The notes beneath the pieces were generated by a model. The model searched no databases, had not been told where the DNA came from, and saw only the letters and a list, made by a program, of their open reading frames with translations. A stretch of 64,000 nt of DNA from Chalara sp. BL73. Its lineage: Eukaryota; Ascomycota; Leotiomycetes; Helotiales. The stretch covers positions 124,001-188,000 of the forward strand of contig CAKJVC010000042.1 in the NCBI GenBank assembly GCA_918026815.1, given 5' to 3'. The translations under genes and the position numbers were made by a program. How positions within the stretch are numbered: the first letter of the stretch is position 1; the number at the start of each line of letters is the position of its first letter. Below, piece after piece: positions 11,238 to 20,807 of this stretch.

Positions 11238-11621
11238 TAATTGTCATAAGAGTATTCGGAAGTGTATGACATAGCTTGGGGTGGTTCGTGTCGAAGCTCG
11301 AGCTATCAGATAGTGGGTTGAGTTGCTGTAGAATGAGAGCATCTCTGAGGTGAGTTGCTCCCAATTTATGAATTACTAGAACATTAATGTGAAAGATTAT
11401 TATGATTCAGCAATAGAGACAGGTCTAACGCCAAGACAAACGCAACGCAGCGAAATTTTCATACAGAAAAATTATCTCGTTTACTCCATCGTTAAAAGAT
11501 AGCGACCAGAATGTGAGAGGAGAATGGTTAGATATTCCGAACTATGATACATCGTTACACACAACCATACACGAAACACTTTAGTCAGACATATTTACAG
11601 CCGCCAAGCCCAAGTGACATC
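11238..11621. other. Intergenic, no supported gene
   Basis: This lies between the broken ORF and the 3' end of the TMEM14 gene, both on the minus strand. No open frame or motif of note is visible. Confidence 0.5.
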
Positions 11622-12058
11622 TTAGACGCCATACCTGAACTCTCGAACTTTTTTCTGGTAGTAGTAAGTTGATAGAACACCAAGAGTGCCAAGAGCAAGC
11701 GGAACAGGAGCACGGGCTCGTGTCTTAATGATCCTGGGGACAGCAGATGCGAGGAGGACAGCGCTGTTTCCGAGAGCAAGCTCAGTGCCGTAGTCCCGGT
11801 TTTGCTTGATGAGGTAGCCTGCAGCGGGCTATTAGATAACGTCTAGTTGAAAGAGCCGAGCAATTGAAGAATATCATACCTGCGTACGCATATGAAGCAC
11901 CAAGACCAACACCCGCAACCAGGGATGGTACTGAGCGTCCCTTCACATATCCGATCGTTCCGCCCACAGCAACTATTCACATGTCAGCACAGGGCCGCAT
12001 ACAGGGCAAGAAGCAGCTTACGAAGGCCAGCAAGGGTGAATGAAGGATGTTCTGCCAT
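11622..12058 (-). CDS. TMEM14 family small membrane protein
   Basis: Three exons join in frame: 12058..12022, 11972..11880 and 11818..11622, giving 108 residues. The start MAEHPSFTLAGLLAVGG leads straight into the first hydrophobic helix. The family core is plain: GGTIGYVKGRSVPSLVAG, then YAYAGYLIKQNRDYGTELALGNS, and a C-terminal membrane segment before YYYQKKVREFRYGV. TMEM14/UPF0136 proteins have about four short helices and sit in intracellular membranes. Animal TMEM14C acts in mitochondrial porphyrin transport, while the role of the fungal members is not established. Length and glycine pattern match the family. Intron phases are consistent, and each intron has a GT donor and an AG acceptor. 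Confidence 0.9.
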
Positions 12059-14039
12059 TGCTTCGTTGAGCTGGATCGATGTTGTTGACGATAGCTGATG
12101 GCAGCAAAACACGTTAGAAAGCACTAAGTTGATGACAAAGTTTTTGGCTTGGGGTAAGCGGGCCGAGCCGCCTTGGCACAGCCGCTACATCACGGTGAAT
12201 ATCAAAGAAGTGGAATCGGCTGTAGAAGACATATCGTGATTCATTTTTCTTAATTAAACACAAGCTGGTATTGGGGTTACTCCTTTCTCTTGAATAATTA
12301 TATGGAACCCGAGGGTACAAGGAATTCAAAATATGATAAATGCGCATTGCCTTTGCAATAGCAAAAGTTTCACATACAACCATGGGAGCAGAAAGCCTCG
12401 GTATTGGTGTGATGTATTTCAATTCGGCCAGCAGCGTTTATGTTCCAAGACACGGTCTCAGTACTGGAGGTTTTAATTTACTGCTACGCACGATACCATC
12501 AAGAGCCTTTACACTATCTACAGTTAGCCATTACATGGTCGTACACAACCAAGACAAGAAGTGAACATGCATCTGCCCAAATTCTCACTAGTTCATCAGA
12601 TAATAAGCTGCCAGTAAACTTATTTTTGCTTTGAATGAGAGATATGCTGTACACTCTAACGAGCTCTAGATATCAAATCAACATGGCCGCCTCAGCATTG
12701 CTCGGAAAGTATGCAAGTTCAGGGCCACCAGCAAGGAGGAGCTTTGCTCAGAGGCTTTTCAAAAGCTTCATGGTGTTGGATTAACTTAGCAAGTAAATCT
12801 CGTAAACTGGCTGACGGTGATTGAATGAGTAGGCGACGGTAAATTCGTAGAAGACGCTAAAACTTGAATTTAAACGACGATATGTATTTATTTTGTTCTA
12901 CGTAACCCATCCTTTTTACCAATCTATCCCTAATGTTTGTACCTGGTCCCAAAATTGCAAACCCCGACTTCGTAACGCCGAAACTCCGTTGCAAACACAA
13001 TCCTTTTCTTTAAGCAATTTTTAATGCCATTCTCTAACAGGTGCAAGCAGAGGGTTCAGCCCAACGTAGGAGTTATTGCCGCTCTTGCACTTCGTCTGGT
13101 CTTCTTTGATAGTGTACAGTTGTAGGCGGCCTGTTTGTTTTGCCCAAGCAGCACAATAAGGACATGGACTCCGAACTACTGCGGTGGGATTTCAACCACT
13201 TCGGCTTAGAGAATGAGACCTTTTTAGGTCGAAACATCAGTACCAGCAGCATCTCTGTTCTATAAATTTGGTTGCGGAAAAGTGGACGTGATTGACTTTG
13301 ATCTTCATCGGTAGGCAAAAGGCGAGAAAGAACAGGAGGATCATCAGTTACAATACTTGCTGAGACTTCCTGGGAAGCTCGCCAAAGCCTAAATGAAAAA
13401 GTACATGAGATTTCCTCTGTGCTAGATACTATCTATTCCACACCAATAAATTCCCTTGGTTTGTACTATATTACTGGCGGATACGCGTTACAATGGAAGG
13501 CCGATAAGACGTACGACAAGAAGGTAAATTCAAAGCTTTGTGGGGTTAATATTTGCATATTCGTATGGATTCTTCAATTCTGAACTCAGCATTACGTTAC
13601 TGACCGAGGCTCAAGGACTTGCCGTGCACTACTTCCATGCTTGTTGCTTCCTCAACATCATGGTCTATTATCGGGCAGGTTGTCCTTGCTAATCGTCTCG
13701 TGGCGGATATCGATGACGAGAGGATTAGGAAATTACCAGGTAAATGCTGTAGCTCGCTGGTTTGGCCAGAGTGAACTTTATTAGGCAATCATGCTCATGA
13801 TCCAAATCTCGAATCGTGAAAAAAGACGGTTTGCAGCGGGATCAGATTGTTTAGGTTTATCACAACAATCTCAATTGCGAACTATCTGATGTGTGAAAGC
13901 CAAGCTATTAACTGAGTACAGGGCTTTTGGGCTGAGACCAGAGAAGTCAGAAGCAGGGCCTGAGTTGAATATCAATTTTGAGAATTGTACTGTAGTAAAG
14001 TAGTATTTGCTACTAGAACTCGGTGCAAACCATGGGTAT
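12059..14039. other. Intergenic, no supported gene
   Basis: The interval spans the TMEM14 promoter and the 3' side of RRP12. Small ORFs occur at 12340..12564 (+), 13073..13318 (-) and 13597..13788 (-), none with a motif or plausible splice partners. Much of it is moderately AT-rich. Confidence 0.45.
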
Positions 14040-17000
14040 CTATCTCCTTCCGCCATGTCCTCCATTCCGTCCTCTTGGTGATTTCATAACCCTCCCACCG
14101 CCCTGCCCACTAGTTCCTCTCCGTTTCTCCTCCCCCAGTCCTTTCCTACCACTCGCGATCCCTCCTTTCCCTCCTCTCTGTCCGCCTCGGCCCCTAAACC
14201 CATCTTTCTTATCACCCCCAATCTGCTTCTTTACAGCCTTGACATCTTCATCGTCAAGTTCCATCTCATCATCCTCCTCTGTTGCTCTCTTGTTCGAGAA
14301 CTTCAATCTTCCTCCACGTCCTCTTTGCACCGCATCCCGTCCCTTCAACGCATTTACGTACGCGCCTACACCGCCCTCTTCCCCACCATCAGCAGGTGTA
14401 TCTATCACCATCGCATCATCCTCTTCGTCACCAAGGAGCAACTTCCCATCCAAGTCCGTCTTCGCCTTTGTTTTCTTTCCTGGTGTACGCTGCTTAAGAG
14501 GTTTTGTAGTCGAGATATTAGCCAGAGCTTTCCGGTCCAGCAGATCCAGCGGCTCATCTTCGTCTTCCACAATATACGTATTGCCGCCTTTCTTGTCTTT
14601 CCTGGATTTCTGACCAAGCTCCTCGAAATCCGAGCCAGAATCATCAGATGAATCATCGCTGCCATAAACCGCCTCATCATATTCGCTCTCGAAACGTCCT
14701 TTGCATTTTGTTTCTTCCTCGTCATCGCTATCATTTCCTCGAGAAGCCTTCCCTTCTGCTTTTCTCCGCTTCTTCTGCTCCTTTGTCTTCCGGATATGGG
14801 CTACGAGCTTGCGGTCTTTCTCCGGGGTATTCTTGTTCACCACATCCACCCCGTAGCGACGGATCATGCGTTCGATAAGATGCTTGATTTTGGATTTGAA
14901 GGGTGGTTTAGGCTTCACCTCGTTCCACTTCATCAAATTCTCGATCAAAGTAGACAGTCGCGGGATCATGACTTCGGTGGGTAAGCTGATCACACAAACT
15001 TTGACTGCACCGAGAACACTGCGGACGATTTCGCGGTTGTTGGATGTAAGAAAGAGATCTAGAGTTTGAAGAAGTCCATCAAACGTTTCGGTACTGATCG
15101 ACTCGCGGAAGTGATATAGAATGCGTGTAAGAGCTGTGACAGATGCAGAGATCATGTGTGGTGTACTACCTGCTAGACCGGCACTCACCATCATGATGTA
15201 TTCGTCCAAGCTGGCGGTTTTCGGCGCTTCATCATCGGGCATGTGATCTACTTTGCTGATCTCGATTGTAGAACCAGCGGCAGCTACGATCTTGTCGCCC
15301 ATTGAGATGAGGAGATCGAATGCGGTAGTTCTTGCGCGCTCGTTGATTTCTTTGCAGGATATGACAACCTCGGGAAGAATAGCTGGGATGAAGTGAAGAG
15401 AGTCATTAGGGAGGAATGATACTAGTGTCGCAATGGCTGCCAATCTATCTCGCTTGGCAGGAGATGTAGCTTTTGATGCACTATTAAGGAGTAGCCGTTG
15501 AAGTTCGGAGTTTCGTTCTTGCAGCGCAAGTCTGCCCAATTCTGACTCTGCAAGTCTTGGTATGAGCTTGTATGATTTCTTTTGCAGTTGAGGGTCATCA
15601 TCTTTCATTATGATGACAGATGCAATATTGAAGAGTGTGGCAAAACTCTCTCTTGGCAAGTAGATTGACATCGTGATGACCAAGTCCATAAGGGTGTGAC
15701 TCGCAGGAGGCATTTTCTGCTCTTTTTGCTTTTGTTTTTCGGCCGGCGTCTGTGCACTGGTCTCTGCAATTGAAGACTCTAATGTTTTGGTCGCAACTTC
15801 AAACGTCTTAGCGAGTTCTGCTGGAGATGCAATGCTAAGGAAAGCATTGATACAATGCAGAATGTATGCCCGATATTGTGGCAGCGTCTCGCTATAAACA
15901 TTAAACAAGACGGCTAACATGTTAGGCGCGAACGTCGAGAGGTGATCCAAATTCTTCTGGGCTACAGCCTTTGAGACTCTGCTCTGCAAGACGAGATCAT
16001 CCTCGGCCTCGAGGGCAACTATTGCCTTATTGGATTCGACCAACGTCTGAAGACCTTTGCATATGTCTGATCGCAGATCAATTTTCAATTGATAGAGTAG
16101 ATTTGCCAATAATTCAGCGAATTTTTGATCAAAAACATCGGTGGGATCTAGCGGCAGGTCGCAGTATCCGGGAAAGAGTGCCCATATTTGCAGTACCAAT
16201 GTTTCGAAAATCTTGATATCCATTGTCTTCTCGGCATCCCCATGATCCAGAACTCGCTGAAACATGGTTTCGCTCAGAGGAATGAACTCTGTCTTGAAGT
16301 GTTGTAAATTTGTGTTGCTGACATAGTCGCGTAGAATGGGGAGCATCCATGCTCGACCAGGCTGGCCAGCTTTTGGCTTCGCCAAATTCAAAGGTAGGAT
16401 TTTTAGAACACTCTCAGATCCCATAGCACGAATAGCCATTCCAATGACCTCATCTGCTTCTTTCTTTCCAGTAAATGACTCGTTCCCACGCAACTCCCCA
16501 ATGGTCTTAATCACAGGAGCTAGAATAGGGTCGGAAGTCCACCGGAGACCATCAAACATCGCACCCAAAACGTTGAATGTTTCCATCCATGCAGCTTGAT
16601 ATTTGACGCTCAGTAGGTCGATGGCTCCTTTCGCGAGTTTTCCTAACACCTTCTCGTCATATACTGAAGGCTCCAGGAGTACAGAGTTAGGTATACAGTT
16701 TGCCATGAAAGATATCAAGCATTCCGATGCAGAAACACGAATATTGTGTGACGAGGAAGCTAAGAACCCAGATATCATGTCAAAGAGTTCAGGTAATTTC
16801 TGGAAAGTTTCCTCAGGTTCGATCTGCGCAGATACATCATATCCTCTAGATATCACGGCGATCCAAGGAGGCAAAAGTTGGGAATCATTTTGTGATGGTC
16901 GGAGCTCTGAGATGACCTCGAGAAGTCTGGGGAGTTTCGATGAAGAAATCGAATTTGACATGCCTTCAAAAATGATCTCAAAGACCTCGAATGCCGCCAT

Positions 17001-17834
17001 GGTTAAGTATTCGTTGCTAGATTTGGATATGTTCAGTAGAACCTCGCACAAATCCTCAATCTTCTTACTCGGCCATCCGCCAGAGGCTGAGGCAACCGTC
17101 TTTACCAATTGCAAAGCGTGAATCAGAGCCGGCTCATGCTCAGCACCCCCCGCCTTCTTGTGTTTCTTAGCCTGGTTTGCTTGTGCTGCAAGGTCACTCA
17201 GGCTCCTCAGCGCTGTCTCCGCACACATGTCTGATGCTGGGTGGTCCAAAGATGGACTCGGCGGGCCATTCTTGAGGACCTTTGTAATAGCATCTTGTGC
17301 CCGCTTTCTGATCTTCGGTCTCCTATCCACCGCCAGGTATACTAAACCAGCCAGTGCTCGACGTGGCCCTATAGCTGTCTGTGATAATTCCCAAGCTGTC
17401 CCATCCTGTGCGATCAGTATTGATTCAAAGCAACCTATCGATGGTCGGAGTAGTGGTGCATCTGCCTCAGGATATGTCAAGACCAGGGCGAGGAGTTCGA
17501 AGATCTTGGTGAATTTGGCCCTTAACAAGGCGGGAGGGGTATATGGTGTAACAACATCGAGAAGGTAGACAACCGAGGTGGCTAGGTCTTTGTTGACAAC
17601 GCCTTGAGGAGTAATAGCCTTTGGCAGAAGGGCAAGGAGAGCAGAGAAGTATCCGGTGGGAGAGGCTTCGCCCAATGTTTCCTCGACGGCCTTCAAGATA
17701 ATTGCATACTTTTTTCTGTCAGTGGTGGCCAAATGGCTGGGTGCCAAATGGCGGGAGTTCGTCGTTACCTGTTGTTGGCTCTGGAGGTTTGGAGATTTGA
17801 TCTTGTCCAGTTTTTCTTGAAGCGTCACAGACAT
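14040..17834 (-). CDS. RRP12: Rrp12-like ribosome biogenesis protein (NUC173 domain)
   Basis: This is one uninterrupted reading frame of 1264 residues. It matches Rrp12, a HEAT-repeat protein that binds pre-40S particles in the nucleolus and helps process and export both ribosomal subunits. The N-terminus (MSVTLQEKLDKIKSP, then an IL-AVEETL helix) and the many Leu-rich helical repeats through residue about 1030 are as expected. The NUC173 region (LPILRDYVSNTNLQHFKTEF and onward) lies near the middle, roughly residues 480-700. The last 200 residues are low-complexity: an acidic Ser/Asp block (DSDDEEE, DDSSDDSGSD), a Lys-rich block, and a Gly/Arg-rich tail ending GRNGGHGGRR, which could bind RNA. 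It is divergent from the thioredoxin-like gene across about 740 bp. Confidence 0.93.
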   Translation of the reverse strand: MSVTLQEKLDKIKSPNLQSQQQVTTNSRHLAPSHLATTDRKKYAIILKAVEETLGEASPTGYFSALLALLPKAITPQGVVNKDLATSVVYLLDVVTPYTPPALLRAKFTKIFELLALVLTYPEADAPLLRPSIGCFESILIAQDGTAWELSQTAIGPRRALAGLVYLAVDRRPKIRKRAQDAITKVLKNGPPSPSLDHPASDMCAETALRSLSDLAAQANQAKKHKKAGGAEHEPALIHALQLVKTVASASGGWPSKKIEDLCEVLLNISKSSNEYLTMAAFEVFEIIFEGMSNSISSSKLPRLLEVISELRPSQNDSQLLPPWIAVISRGYDVSAQIEPEETFQKLPELFDMISGFLASSSHNIRVSASECLISFMANCIPNSVLLEPSVYDEKVLGKLAKGAIDLLSVKYQAAWMETFNVLGAMFDGLRWTSDPILAPVIKTIGELRGNESFTGKKEADEVIGMAIRAMGSESVLKILPLNLAKPKAGQPGRAWMLPILRDYVSNTNLQHFKTEFIPLSETMFQRVLDHGDAEKTMDIKIFETLVLQIWALFPGYCDLPLDPTDVFDQKFAELLANLLYQLKIDLRSDICKGLQTLVESNKAIVALEAEDDLVLQSRVSKAVAQKNLDHLSTFAPNMLAVLFNVYSETLPQYRAYILHCINAFLSIASPAELAKTFEVATKTLESSIAETSAQTPAEKQKQKEQKMPPASHTLMDLVITMSIYLPRESFATLFNIASVIIMKDDDPQLQKKSYKLIPRLAESELGRLALQERNSELQRLLLNSASKATSPAKRDRLAAIATLVSFLPNDSLHFIPAILPEVVISCKEINERARTTAFDLLISMGDKIVAAAGSTIEISKVDHMPDDEAPKTASLDEYIMMVSAGLAGSTPHMISASVTALTRILYHFRESISTETFDGLLQTLDLFLTSNNREIVRSVLGAVKVCVISLPTEVMIPRLSTLIENLMKWNEVKPKPPFKSKIKHLIERMIRRYGVDVVNKNTPEKDRKLVAHIRKTKEQKKRRKAEGKASRGNDSDDEEETKCKGRFESEYDEAVYGSDDSSDDSGSDFEELGQKSRKDKKGGNTYIVEDEDEPLDLLDRKALANISTTKPLKQRTPGKKTKAKTDLDGKLLLGDEEDDAMVIDTPADGGEEGGVGAYVNALKGRDAVQRGRGGRLKFSNKRATEEDDEMELDDEDVKAVKKQIGGDKKDGFRGRGGQRGGKGGIASGRKGLGEEKRRGTSGQGGGRVMKSPRGRNGGHGGRR

Positions 17835-18571
17835 CTTGAGGAATGCTGTGCGGGTACTCGAGAGGGAGGGCGGTCAGAGTTCCTCTTCAAGGCAACATTG
17901 GGGAGATTTCTTTTGAAAGACATTTTTTTTATTGTTACCCTTATCGCTTATCGAGGGGGAATCTGTGTGTAGGCTCACACCATAAACGTGATAATATGAC
18001 ACCACCATTGCGGGGGAGATGACATAATCAAGCCGGGTTCATTCCATTGTCAACAACAAAACATCATTTCTGCTGCTTTTCTCTGGTTTTAAATGATTTC
18101 GTCCCGTTCCTTCCTACAGCCAAACCTCAAAAATAAGATCAAAAGGCTCACCTATTCAAACAGCTGAAGATATACTAATTACCCGGATTCACCAAACAAC
18201 CACCCTATTGGAGCTATTTGATCCTATTTGCTCGCATGTCCTTATTAGGACTGGCGTCTTTCTTGCAAGTTCCCTGGGCCAACCAATGTAAAGAAGGTCC
18301 CAGAAGATCATGGTTGTGAAGACGAGCTCATTTCTGCAAACATCTCCCTTTTCTCTTCATTACATATTCTTGTAAAACATCCATCCCCACTTTCCCTCTT
18401 CTTGTCTCTCCTTTCGACGTTTTCAATCAAAGGATCTAGGTTCCGCTTGATATTCAGTTATCCGGCTCTTCCCCCCGCCTAGATTTCGTCATACAGCGCG
18501 GCTCAACTGCTGCCTCCCAACTTTCACAACCAATTCTTCCTCAGCAACCCTTGAACCAGCGTTCATTCAAG
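17835..18571. promoter_or_regulatory. Divergent promoter region, RRP12 / thioredoxin-like gene
   Basis: The two start codons point away from each other across 737 bp, so both promoters must lie here. The half nearest 18571 is pyrimidine-rich (many CT and TTC runs), common for fungal promoters and 5' UTRs. I could not assign a specific binding site. Confidence 0.5.
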
Positions 18572-19480
18572 ATGCGCTTCTCTCTACTCGCCATTGCAGC
18601 TCTTCCGCTGCTCGCGACAGCCACTGAATATGAGTCGCCTCTTGACCAAGCAAAGGCGCAAGCGCAATACTACTTTAACAAGTTCGCTTCATTTATCCCC
18701 AATCCAAATCGCGCGCATACCGTCAACGACGCCCACGCTGCAGCTGCGAAGGTTGGTGGAAAGGCTCTATCCATCTTGACTCTGAGCGACTGGAGGCAGA
18801 CGATTCTTAGCAGCGTCAAGCCTACTTCCACTACACCGGAGGAATGGTGGATCCTCATCACTGGCGGAAACAGGACTTGCTTTGGGCATTGCGGAAAGGT
18901 TGAGACAGCTTTCAATGAATCTGCAGCCTTGTTCGCGATCAATCCAACCGCACCTCATCTCGCCTATTTGAACTGCGAGAACCAGCCTGTTCTCTGCAAC
19001 TCCTGGGGAGCTGGGCCTCCATCTCTGTGGATCGTACACGCCGCTGCTCCGCCTGCGCCTGTTGACATCCGATCGATATATTTGAACACTACAACAACAA
19101 ATATTAAGACCTTCACCGATCTGCATGCTAGTAAGAGCTGGAAGGACACCCCGCTTCGTGACAGCTGGTTCCATCCATTCAATGGGCCACTTGCCGAATA
19201 TGGTCTGGCAGTGCCTTTGGGATATGTACTCTGGGTTTTCGCAACAGTTCCAAGCTGGGTTTTCATGATCGGTATCTCCTTCATCAGCAGAAACATTATG
19301 TAGGTCTTCTACCAGAAACTAGAGTGCGCAATGAATATTAACGCAGAACAGGGGCAAACGTGCTTTCCCTCCTCAAGGGGCTCCCCAAGGACGTGCTCCG
19401 GCCGCAGCTCCAGCTGGAACTCGTGCAAGGGTATGTTTTGTCTCCGGACCTACAAAATGGCAACTAACTTCAAATAGTAA
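18572..19480 (+). CDS. ER thioredoxin-fold membrane protein (fungal family)
   Basis: Exons 18572..19299, 19352..19430 and 19478..19480 (only the stop codon) give 269 residues. The start MRFSLLAIAALPLLATATEY is a clear signal peptide. The middle resembles a thioredoxin fold: WWILITGG as a central strand, then a cysteine pair (C103, C107) spaced as C-FGH-C, so CX3C rather than the usual CXXC. HLAYLNCENQPVLCNSWGAGPPSLWIV follows, with a cis-Pro-like GPPS. Residues about 210-237 form one membrane helix (PLGYVLWVFATVPSWVFMIGI). A short cytosolic tail rich in Pro/Ala/Arg ends GTRAR. Similar fungal proteins are, I believe, sometimes labelled peptidyl-tRNA hydrolase by automated annotation; nothing here supports that activity. 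A redox or chaperone role in the ER is an inference only. Confidence 0.72.
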
Positions 19481-19811
19481 AATACCCATCTACTGTCTTG
19501 GACATTACGCAAAGGAAGGATTTCTATATAATTGTGCGGAATGACAGCTATATCTATTTAACCTCTTAGTATATTAAAACGAAATCGTATTATCAGTACA
19601 GAGCAGATGTGCGATGGCGTCAAACACAAGTGAAGTCATCTGGCAGGGTATACGTAGTATTGAAAGTAATACCTAGATGTATTTTGTTCTCATTATCCTA
19701 TAACGCCAGATCTTCCGTTCCCAGGGTATCGTCAACCAAAAAAAAAGTTCCATCCATGATCTTCCATCTCCAATCTTATCAACTTCCGCGCTGATCGCGC
19801 TGAATGCTTCA
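19481..19811. other. Convergent 3' intergenic region
   Basis: This separates the stop codons of the thioredoxin-like gene and CNL2. It is AT-rich near 19550..19600 and should hold both poly(A) regions. I see no gene. Confidence 0.5.
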
Positions 19812-20416
19812 TTATTGTCCAGCACGTTCCAGGCGTCCCAAACCTTCCAGTACCTGTTCTCTCAACTCCTTGTTCCTCAACTTGCCATATCTCAAATCGC
19901 TCAAACTCCCCACCGTAGCCCTGATCTCCTCCTCCAGTTGCGCGATCTCCTCTTCTATCCTCCGCACCTCATCATCCACATCTTCCACCGCAGACTCCAT
20001 AGCCGGGATAATGCTCGTCAAAGAATGCGGGTTCGAGGCAGGAAGGTTAGAAATCTGGCCGAAGAGCTACTCGGAAGTGTTGATTAGCGTTCTGCTTCAC
20101 AGAGCTTGCATTGGTCCCCTACCTGTTGCTCAATCAACGCCTCATCATCTCCCTCCTCCTCTCGCTCCCTTCTACTCCGCCTGACGACCCTCCTCTGTGC
20201 GTTCCCGCGCTTGACTTCTTGCTGTATGTTCCGCTCTACCTGGTCCGTGATATGCGCGCGCGAGAGTTGTAGGTCTCGGTAAAGGGTGCGGATGTGCGGT
20301 GATGATTGCTGCGGCTTGGGAAATAGGCTTGTGAATCGCGATAGGGAGATGATTGAAGGGAGAGGTGCGGGGGGTAGGAGGAAGGATTGGAGGAGGATGG
20401 ACTCCGTTGGTGACAT
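19812..20416 (-). CDS. CNL2: Kinetochore protein Cnl2/Nkp2
   Basis: Two exons, 20416..20123 and 20066..19812, separated by a 56-nt phase-0 intron, give 182 residues. The N-terminus carries the Cnl2/NKP2 signature: SPTESILLQSFLLPPAPLPSIISL, then FTSLFP and IRTLYRDLQ. The C-terminal half is a coiled coil (VEDVDDEVRRIEEEIAQLEEEIRATVG). Cnl2 in fission yeast and Nkp2 in budding yeast belong to the constitutive centromere-associated network (Ctf19/Mis6-Sim4 complex), where they act at the inner kinetochore. It is head to head with EAF3 across 391 bp that contain two ACGCG elements. Family call is strong from the motif; function is by homology. Confidence 0.83.
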
Positions 20417-20807
20417 TTTGGAGTATTTGAGGAAAGGCGTAGCAAGGTTTTGAGAAGACCGGCTGGTATTTGTGGCAGATAACAGGTTTGGATTTAGGCT
20501 TTGTGCTCCTGAATTGGTGTATTAACAGCCTTTGCGCATCTCCACGAAAGAGACTAGCCGGCTTAAAGGCAATTGAAAGTATTTATTTCTGTCTTCACTT
20601 GAAGAACTGAGGGCAGGCGCGGCTCTAGAATCCTTGTTAACGCGCCCCAACGCGCTTTTTAGTGGGTCCAGTCTTTATCGTTAAACTCATCTGGGGTTGA
20701 TTGTGATCATTTGCAATATATAAATCTTCACGTTCGACTTACAGAGACTCAACTTGCTAAGGAAACCTTGCCATATACAACACACGGAACGCCAGGATCT
20801 TGTAACC
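20417..20807. promoter_or_regulatory. Bidirectional promoter of CNL2 and EAF3
   Basis: The 391 bp between the two start codons must serve both genes. It holds two direct ACGCGC sites ten bases apart (20640..20645 and 20650..20655). The core matches the MCB box bound by MBF (Swi6/Mbp1-type) cell-cycle factors. Confidence 0.6.
20636..20651 (+). promoter_or_regulatory. MCB-like element, copy 1
   Basis: The sequence GTTAACGCGCCCCAAC sits 220 bp upstream of the CNL2 start and about 157 bp upstream of the EAF3 start. The same word with one extra T occurs upstream of the CENP-Q gene at 28979..28995. A second ACGCGC follows at once. Confidence 0.55.

Noticed and set aside
14023..14651. Pro/Ser-rich plus-strand ORFs of 196 and 108 codons
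   Set aside because: They are antisense to the acidic and Gly/Arg-rich C-terminal part of RRP12, which gives low-complexity open frames on the opposite strand.
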